A stretch of 64,000 bases of DNA from NCBI RefSeq assembly GCF_003194605.1, contig NZ_QHKY01000001.1:744001-808000 (forward strand), read 5' to 3'. Of the stretch, positions 59,612-64,000 are shown piece after piece; position 1 is the first letter of the stretch; each line of letters opens with the position of its first letter. The notes under the pieces are model-generated. The model saw only the letters and a program-made list of their open reading frames with translations. It had not been told where the DNA came from and did not search any database. This DNA comes from Nocardioides gilvus. Lineage in GTDB: Bacteria; Actinomycetota; Actinomycetes; Propionibacteriales; Nocardioidaceae. A program made the position numbers and the translations under genes.

Positions 59612-60493
59612 TCAGACGGATCGCTCGCCCGAGGTCGAGATGGCCCCGGGCAGGGACACACCGTCGCCTGCGGCCGCAGGAGGCAGATCACCTGAGGCAC
59701 TCAGGCGCTCGGACATCTCCCGCGCCAGCGTGAACATCTGTTGCACGATGTCGCTGTCCTGCGAGGGGTCGATCCGCCCCAGGGACAACATGGCCGCGAT
59801 CGGGCGGCCATCCACGTCGAGGACGGGCACCGCGAGCCCACGCCCGTGGTCGAACCGTTCAGAGTTGTCGACCGCGTAGCCCTGCTCACGGATCCGGGCG
59901 AGCTCCTGCTCCATCCGCGCTGGATCAGTGATGGTGTTCGGGGTGTATTGGCGCATGCCTGCAACCTCGTAGAAGTAGCGAGCCTCCGTTTCAGGCAGGT
60001 ACGCCAACAGCAACTTTCCGTCAGCCATGGCATGCGCAGGCTGCGGATGTCCCGCTTCGAACTCGATCATCTCGGTGTGCGGGCCGGCCACTCTGGTCAG
60101 CTGGACGGTCTTGACTCCGATGAGCGTGCTCAGCACAGCGTCGTGGCCAGACCACTCCGCCAAGCGGGCAAGGTACATGCGGCCGTCGTGAAGCACCGGG
60201 TTGGTCACCAGACCCACAGAGCCGACACCGATGGCACGCATCCCCAGCCGGTACTTTGCCGTCCGGGAATTCTGCTCGACCCACCCGACGCTCACGAGGG
60301 TGGACAGGATGCGGTGGACGCTGGCCGGCGAAAGCTGTACGAAGGTGGCAAGTTCAACGATGCCGAGCGGGTACGGGTGCTCAGCGAGCGCGGTGATGAT
60401 CCTCGTGCTGCGCGTCACTGCACGTACGCCTCCGGCGTCACGACCATTCTTCTCGACAGCCAACCTCGCCGACGCCTCGCTCTCAGCGCTCAC
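59612..60493 (-). CDS. IclR family transcriptional regulator
   Basis: The 293-residue regulator has an N-terminal winged helix (GIVELATFVQLSPASVHRILSTLVSVGWVEQNSRTAKYRLG). The C-terminal GAF-like effector domain contains HAMADGKLLLAYLP and GYAVDNSERFDHGRGLAVPVLD. IclR proteins control aromatic catabolism (PcaR, PobR, CatR types). The GTG start overlaps the end of the second CoA-transferase B gene by 11 bases. It is the likely regulator of the palindromic promoter at 59.37 kb. Confidence 0.9.
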   Translation of the reverse strand: MSAESEASARLAVEKNGRDAGGVRAVTRSTRIITALAEHPYPLGIVELATFVQLSPASVHRILSTLVSVGWVEQNSRTAKYRLGMRAIGVGSVGLVTNPVLHDGRMYLARLAEWSGHDAVLSTLIGVKTVQLTRVAGPHTEMIEFEAGHPQPAHAMADGKLLLAYLPETEARYFYEVAGMRQYTPNTITDPARMEQELARIREQGYAVDNSERFDHGRGLAVPVLDVDGRPIAAMLSLGRIDPSQDSDIVQQMFTLAREMSERLSASGDLPPAAAGDGVSLPGAISTSGERSV

Positions 60494-61178
60494 AGGACTC
60501 CGATACCGCCACCCTACAACCCCGGACCGGGGTCTCTGGGAACCGTACCGTCACGGCCGCTCCCGTGGACACCTGAACATCCTCAACGGTGATTCCAGGA
60601 GCCAGTTCGGTCAGAACGAAGCCCTCCTGTGCGATGTCGAAGACCCCGAGGTTCGTGATGACCTGGTCCACCACCCCGCGCCCGGTCAGCGGCAAGGTGC
60701 AGCTCTCGACAAGCTTGACTGATCCGTCGCGGGCCAGGTGGTCCATCACCACGATCACCCGGCGCGCTCCGACGGCCAGGTCCATCGCGCCGCCGATGCC
60801 TTTGACCGCGACGCCGGGAACCGCCCAGTTCGCCAGATCGCCGGACGACGAAACCTGCATCGCACCCAAGATGGAGAGATCGATGTGTCCGCCTCTGATC
60901 ATGGCAAAGGAGTCGGAGGAGGAGACGAACGAAGCGCCGGGCAGTGCCGTGACCAGCTCCGTCCCGGCGTTGATCAGGTCAGGGTCCTCGAGCTGTCGGC
61001 TTGGTGTCGGACCGATGCCGAGGACCCCGTTCTCGCTGTGGACCACGACGTCGATCCCTGCAGGCACATGGTCCGCGACCCGCGTCGGCTGCCCGATCCC
61101 GAGGTTCACGTAGTACCCGTCCCGCAGCTCGCGTGCCGCGCGGACCGCGACCTCCTCGCGCGACCAACCGCGGTTCAC
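60483..61178 (-). CDS. 3-oxoacid CoA-transferase subunit B (second pair)
   Basis: The 231-residue beta subunit has YYVNLGIGQPTRVADHVP, the active-site region HSENGVLGIG, and GGAMDLAVGARRVIVVM. It is related to but clearly different from the protein at 52.6 kb. The GTG start overlaps the subunit A stop (GTGA). The C-terminus runs into the start of the IclR gene. Confidence 0.87.
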   Translation of the reverse strand: MNRGWSREEVAVRAARELRDGYYVNLGIGQPTRVADHVPAGIDVVVHSENGVLGIGPTPSRQLEDPDLINAGTELVTALPGASFVSSSDSFAMIRGGHIDLSILGAMQVSSSGDLANWAVPGVAVKGIGGAMDLAVGARRVIVVMDHLARDGSVKLVESCTLPLTGRGVVDQVITNLGVFDIAQEGFVLTELAPGITVEDVQVSTGAAVTVRFPETPVRGCRVAVSESCER

Positions 61179-61906
61179 TGGACAACCTCTCTCGCCTCGA
61201 CAACGCGCTGCACGAAGATGCCCGGCAGATGCACCGAGTCCGGGTCGAGCACTCCCACGTCCACGACCTGTTCCGCCTCGACCACCGTGATGCGCCCTGC
61301 CATGGCCACGTCCGGGTTGAAGTTGCGCGCCGACGCGTGGAACACCGCGTTTCCGTGACGGTCGGCAATGCTGGCTCGCACGAAGGAGTAGTCGGTGGTG
61401 ATCGCCTCCTCGAGCACGAACTCCTGTTGCCGCCCGTGACGCTCAAAGCGCCGCACTTCCTTGGCTGGACTCACCTCGAGGGTCTCTCCTCCAGGCCCGA
61501 AACGGAGCGGTACGCCCCCGTCAGCCACCATCGTTCCCACCCCGGTTGCGGTGTAGAAGGCGGCGATTCCGGCACCACCAGCACGCAGGCGTTCAGCCAA
61601 CGTTCCCTGTGGTGTCAGCTCGACCTCGATCTCCCCCGCGAGGTACTGCCGGGCGAACTCCTTGTTGGAGCCGATGTAGGAGGCGATCACCCGATCGATA
61701 CGCCCGGACTGGAGCAAGAGGGCGAGGCCGGCGCCATTGACACCGCAATTGTTGGTGACCATGGTGAGCCCGGTGGCCCCGCCCTCCCGCACAGCCCTCA
61801 CGAGCGCCCACGGCACACCCGCGGTCCCGAACCCGCCGACCGCGATGCTGGCCCCGTCGGGAAGGTCCGCGACCGCTGCGCTGGCGTCGTCGAACGTCTT
61901 GTCCAT
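61175..61906 (-). CDS. 3-oxoacid CoA-transferase subunit A (second pair)
   Basis: The 243-residue alpha subunit has DGASIAVGGFGTAGVPWALVRAV, MVTNNCGVNGAGLALLL, VELTPQGTLAERLRAGGAGIAAFYTATGVG and VRASIADRHGNAVFHASARNF. A glutaconate/3-oxoadipate-type substrate is suggested by the family. It lies 11 bases after the SDR gene stop, in the same operon. Confidence 0.87.
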   Translation of the reverse strand: MDKTFDDASAAVADLPDGASIAVGGFGTAGVPWALVRAVREGGATGLTMVTNNCGVNGAGLALLLQSGRIDRVIASYIGSNKEFARQYLAGEIEVELTPQGTLAERLRAGGAGIAAFYTATGVGTMVADGGVPLRFGPGGETLEVSPAKEVRRFERHGRQQEFVLEEAITTDYSFVRASIADRHGNAVFHASARNFNPDVAMAGRITVVEAEQVVDVGVLDPDSVHLPGIFVQRVVEAREVVQ

Positions 61907-61917
61907 CCGCTAGCTCC

Positions 61918-62637
61918 TCACCGGAGCACCAGGCCGCCGTCCGGGCACAAGGTCTGCCCAGTCATCATCTCGGCCTCGGGTCGCACGAGGAAGGCGACAA
62001 CCTGGGAGACATCTGAGGGCACCAGGCTGCGCCGGATGGCCTGACTCTGACGCACGTCCTCGACCAGCGCGTTCTCCACATCGGCGAGATCCGCTCCCAT
62101 GCCACCGCCCGGAGGCGGCGTCATGCCGGGCGCCACACAGTTGACGGTGATGCCTTGCGGGCCCAGCGACCTGGCCAGCGACCGTGCGGCGCCGATGAGC
62201 GCCCCCTTGCTGGTGATGTACGGGAGCATGTCCGGGACCGGCGGGGGGTTGAAGAAGGTGTCCGACACGATGAACACCACGCGGCCATATCCGCGCTCCG
62301 ACATCCCGGGGCTCAACTCCTGCAGAAGCCAGATAGGCGACTCGACATTGACTGCCATGACCCGGCGCAGCAGGTCGGCACGAAGGTCAGGGAGAGGGGC
62401 GAGTTCGAAGGAGGCGGCCGCGTGGACGATGACGTCACACCGACCGTGGTCGGCCAGCACCTGGCGTGCTGCGGAGCGGACCGACTCCTCGTCCGACAGA
62501 TCGACCGGGTACTCAGACTCCCGGTCGAGCACCGCGACGCGATGCCCCTCGGCTTGGAGACGTTCGACGATCGCCGATCCGATGAATCCCGCACCGCCGG
62601 TCACCAAGGCGACCGGCGTGTCGGGAATCTCAGGCAT
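61918..62637 (-). CDS. Short-chain dehydrogenase/reductase
   Basis: The 239-residue SDR starts PVALVTGGAGFIGSAIVERLQ (the glycine-rich NAD(P) loop) and contains the active-site region FIVSDTFFNPPPVPDMLPYITSKGALIG with Ser, Tyr and Lys. The last third, ITVNCVAPGMTPPPGGGM, is also typical. The ATG lies eight bases inside the end of the SRPBCC gene. It may oxidise a hydroxy intermediate of the catabolic route. Confidence 0.88.
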   Translation of the reverse strand: MPEIPDTPVALVTGGAGFIGSAIVERLQAEGHRVAVLDRESEYPVDLSDEESVRSAARQVLADHGRCDVIVHAAASFELAPLPDLRADLLRRVMAVNVESPIWLLQELSPGMSERGYGRVVFIVSDTFFNPPPVPDMLPYITSKGALIGAARSLARSLGPQGITVNCVAPGMTPPPGGGMGADLADVENALVEDVRQSQAIRRSLVPSDVSQVVAFLVRPEAEMMTGQTLCPDGGLVLR

Positions 62638-63046
62638 TGAACTTGCTGTCGAGCCCTGCGAGTGCACCGTCGACGTCAGCGCCGATGCCGCCGCGTGCCA
62701 TGTCCTGCATCTCGTCAGGGACATCGACCTCGATGGTGTACTCCACCTCGGAACCCGCTCCGTCCTCCTTCACTGCGAAGGTGGCATCCAGGCTCTTCAT
62801 CGGGACCTCCTGTCCGGGCACCAACCCGTAGGTCAGCGTCTTTGCGCCCTCGTCCTGAGCGGTCACCCGGTCCATGACGGAGTCGCCGCGGGTGAAGTTG
62901 ACCTTGCGGTCCCCGGTGGGCTGCATTTCGACCGACTCGATGTGGGGCTGCCAGGAGGCGTAGCCCGCGAAGTCACTGACGAACGCCCAGGCTTCATCGG
63001 CGGAGACGGACAGGTGGGTGCTCTTGCTGACACGAACGATTGCCAT
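62630..63046 (-). CDS. SRPBCC / polyketide cyclase-like protein
   Basis: The 138-residue protein has an SRPBCC helix-grip fold: STHLSVSADEAWAFVSDFAGYASWQPHIESVEMQP, then DAVRDR-like strands and a C-terminal helix. Such proteins bind hydrophobic ligands and may act as cyclases, hydrolases or carriers. The ATG giving MAIVRVSKS has a GAGAAA site; the longest frame starts at 63082. A carrier or dehydratase role in the neighbouring pathway is possible. Confidence 0.8.
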   Translation of the reverse strand: MAIVRVSKSTHLSVSADEAWAFVSDFAGYASWQPHIESVEMQPTGDRKVNFTRGDSVMDRVTAQDEGAKTLTYGLVPGQEVPMKSLDATFAVKEDGAGSEVEYTIEVDVPDEMQDMARGGIGADVDGALAGLDSKFNA

Positions 63047-63111
63047 TGGTTTCTCAATTCTCTTGTCTGTGTTCACGTGCACGCTGCACGCGAACCGGAG
63101 TGGGGTGGTGT

Positions 63112-63762
63112 TCAGGCTTGGGCTTGCGCGAGCTGTTCCTTGGCTTCCGACGCGGTGAGCATCTCCAGCCGGGCAGTCAGTGGACCGCTCATGCCCTGCA
63201 GGTGACCTCCGGTGCGGAGGTCGCCGGTGTCGACGGCGACACAGCCGATGCTGGCTACGAGGTCGCTCACCCGAGACTTTGCACCGGCGTCGTCGCCGGC
63301 GATGTAGACGGCCTTGGCCTCGCCGTCGTTCTCGCTCTCCGACCCCAGGGCAGCGACCAGGAACGGAATGGGTGTCACGTTGAAGGCCTTGACCACGTCG
63401 GCGCCGGGCACGTAACCAGCGACGATCTCGCTCGACACCTGGTCGCCGATGTCGATGAGACCCTGCGGTCCCGGGGCGCTGCGGTTGTTGGTGGCGTCGA
63501 CGACCACACGGCCCTGCCAGTCAGCCACGGCTGCCACCGCGTCGGCAGTGCGCCCCCAGGGCGTCGCCAGGAGAACGAGGTCCGCGCCTTCGACCGCGTC
63601 CGCCACCGTCCGGGCCTCCACGCTGGGGCCGAGATCGGCGACCAGGTCGGCAAGCGACTCCGGCCCGCGTGAGTTGCTGAGGCGTACCTCGTGTCCAGCC
63701 TGCACGAACACCGGGGTCAGCGCCTGCGCCATCCGTCCGGCACCGATCATCGCGATCATCAT
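63112..63762 (-). CDS. F420/NADP-dependent oxidoreductase-like protein
   Basis: The 216-residue protein starts [36 protein letters not shown], a Rossmann fold of the NADPH:F420 oxidoreductase / pyrroline-carboxylate-reductase type. It continues with [31 protein letters not shown] and [22 protein letters not shown]. It lacks other domains. It could generate reduced F420 or act on a small substrate. Its ATG overlaps the end of the LivF-like gene by four bases. Confidence 0.85.
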   Translation of the reverse strand: MMIAMIGAGRMAQALTPVFVQAGHEVRLSNSRGPESLADLVADLGPSVEARTVADAVEGADLVLLATPWGRTADAVAAVADWQGRVVVDATNNRSAPGPQGLIDIGDQVSSEIVAGYVPGADVVKAFNVTPIPFLVAALGSESENDGEAKAVYIAGDDAGAKSRVSDLVASIGCVAVDTGDLRTGGHLQGMSGPLTARLEMLTASEAKEQLAQAQA

Positions 63763-64000
63763 TGTGTTTCCCTCTCATAGATCTTCTGGTTGTGGTCGGT
63801 GGCGAGAGACTCCAAGTCCAAGTCATCGCCACCGAGGTAGCTCGCCTCGATCAGGCGCGTGTCATTGAGCAACTCGCTTGCGTCGTAACTGGTGGAGCCC
63901 TCCCCGTGGCCCATGAGGTAGGCCCGGTCTGCGATGCCGAGCGCCAGCTGGACATGCTGCTCGACCAACAGGACTCCGCACCCTGTCTCGTCCGCGAACT
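63759..64000 (-). CDS. Branched-chain amino acid-type ABC transporter ATPase (LivF-like), 3' end
   Basis: This is the C-terminal 80 residues of an ATPase that continues past the window edge. It includes [27 protein letters not shown], the region after the H-loop in LivF proteins, followed by [26 protein letters not shown]. Liv-type importers often bring in aromatic or carboxylic substrates, which fits the adjacent catabolic genes. The N-terminus and the partner genes are outside the window. Confidence 0.85.
   Translation of the reverse strand, partial: FADETGCGVLLVEQHVQLALGIADRAYLMGHGEGSTSYDASELLNDTRLIEASYLGGDDLDLESLATDHNQKIYERETQ

Overview
The window comes from a very GC-rich actinobacterium, most likely Nocardioidaceae (Nocardioides-like). 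The evidence is the order mfd / SurA-like lipoprotein / mazG / eno / FtsB-like / DUF501 / ppx, GC-saturated third codon positions, frequent GTG starts, ATGA/GTGA stop-start overlaps, and an SOS box of the mycobacterial/actinobacterial type. No genus is proven by the sequence alone.

Layout. (1) 0-13.2 kb is mostly conserved housekeeping: a quinone-reductase-like MDR protein, tRNA-Leu(UAA), peptide deformylase, a double-ACT protein, a family 5-like uracil-DNA glycosylase, exopolyphosphatase, DUF501, FtsB/DivIC, enolase, MazG, a SurA-like lipoprotein and Mfd. A divergent secreted GH6-like protein is inserted between mazG and eno. (2) 13.4-34.3 kb is an exopolysaccharide and cell-surface locus. 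It holds secreted beta-sandwich and beta-propeller proteins, a GH26-like enzyme on a Thr-Pro linker, a fibrinogen-like/propeller/PKD protein, an APH-fold kinase-like protein, two PAPS-type sulfotransferases, a CysQ-like phosphatase, a Wzx-type flippase, a Wzz-type chain-length protein with a degenerate kinase domain and a long acidic tail, a Wzy/O-antigen-ligase-like protein, a GT2 and an initiating sugar-1-phosphate transferase. The simplest reading is a sulfated exopolysaccharide. (3) 34.4-41.5 kb returns to core genes: pth, L25 with a structured leader, a secreted neutral ceramidase with an adjacent TetR regulator, prs and glmU. (4) 41.5-48.6 kb is a beta-glucoside uptake and hydrolysis regulon: LacI/CelR-type repressor, GH1, two CUT1 permeases, binding protein, and a divergent ATPase. 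Two CelR-like operators and a CRP/GlxR-like site lie in the divergent promoter region. (5) 48.7-52.6 kb is accessory: a DUF222/HNH (13E12-like) protein behind a perfect SOS box, two small membrane proteins, a DUF2975/XRE pair and tRNA-Gln(UUG). (6) 52.6-64 kb is a leftward catabolic region: thiolase, two 3-oxoacid CoA-transferase pairs, a two-component flavin monooxygenase and its reductase, an FAH-family hydrolase, a bicupin, IclR, SDR, SRPBCC, an F420/NADP-oxidoreductase-like protein and the end of a LivF-like ATPase. It looks like degradation of an aromatic or alicyclic compound through a beta-ketoadipate-like thiolytic finish; the substrate is not identifiable here.

Start sites were chosen by ribosome-binding site, overlap with the upstream gene, and family N-termini, so several coding regions are shorter than the longest open frame. 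Convergent gene pairs are often separated by strong hairpins without U-tracts. No insertion sequence, integrase or CRISPR array was seen.
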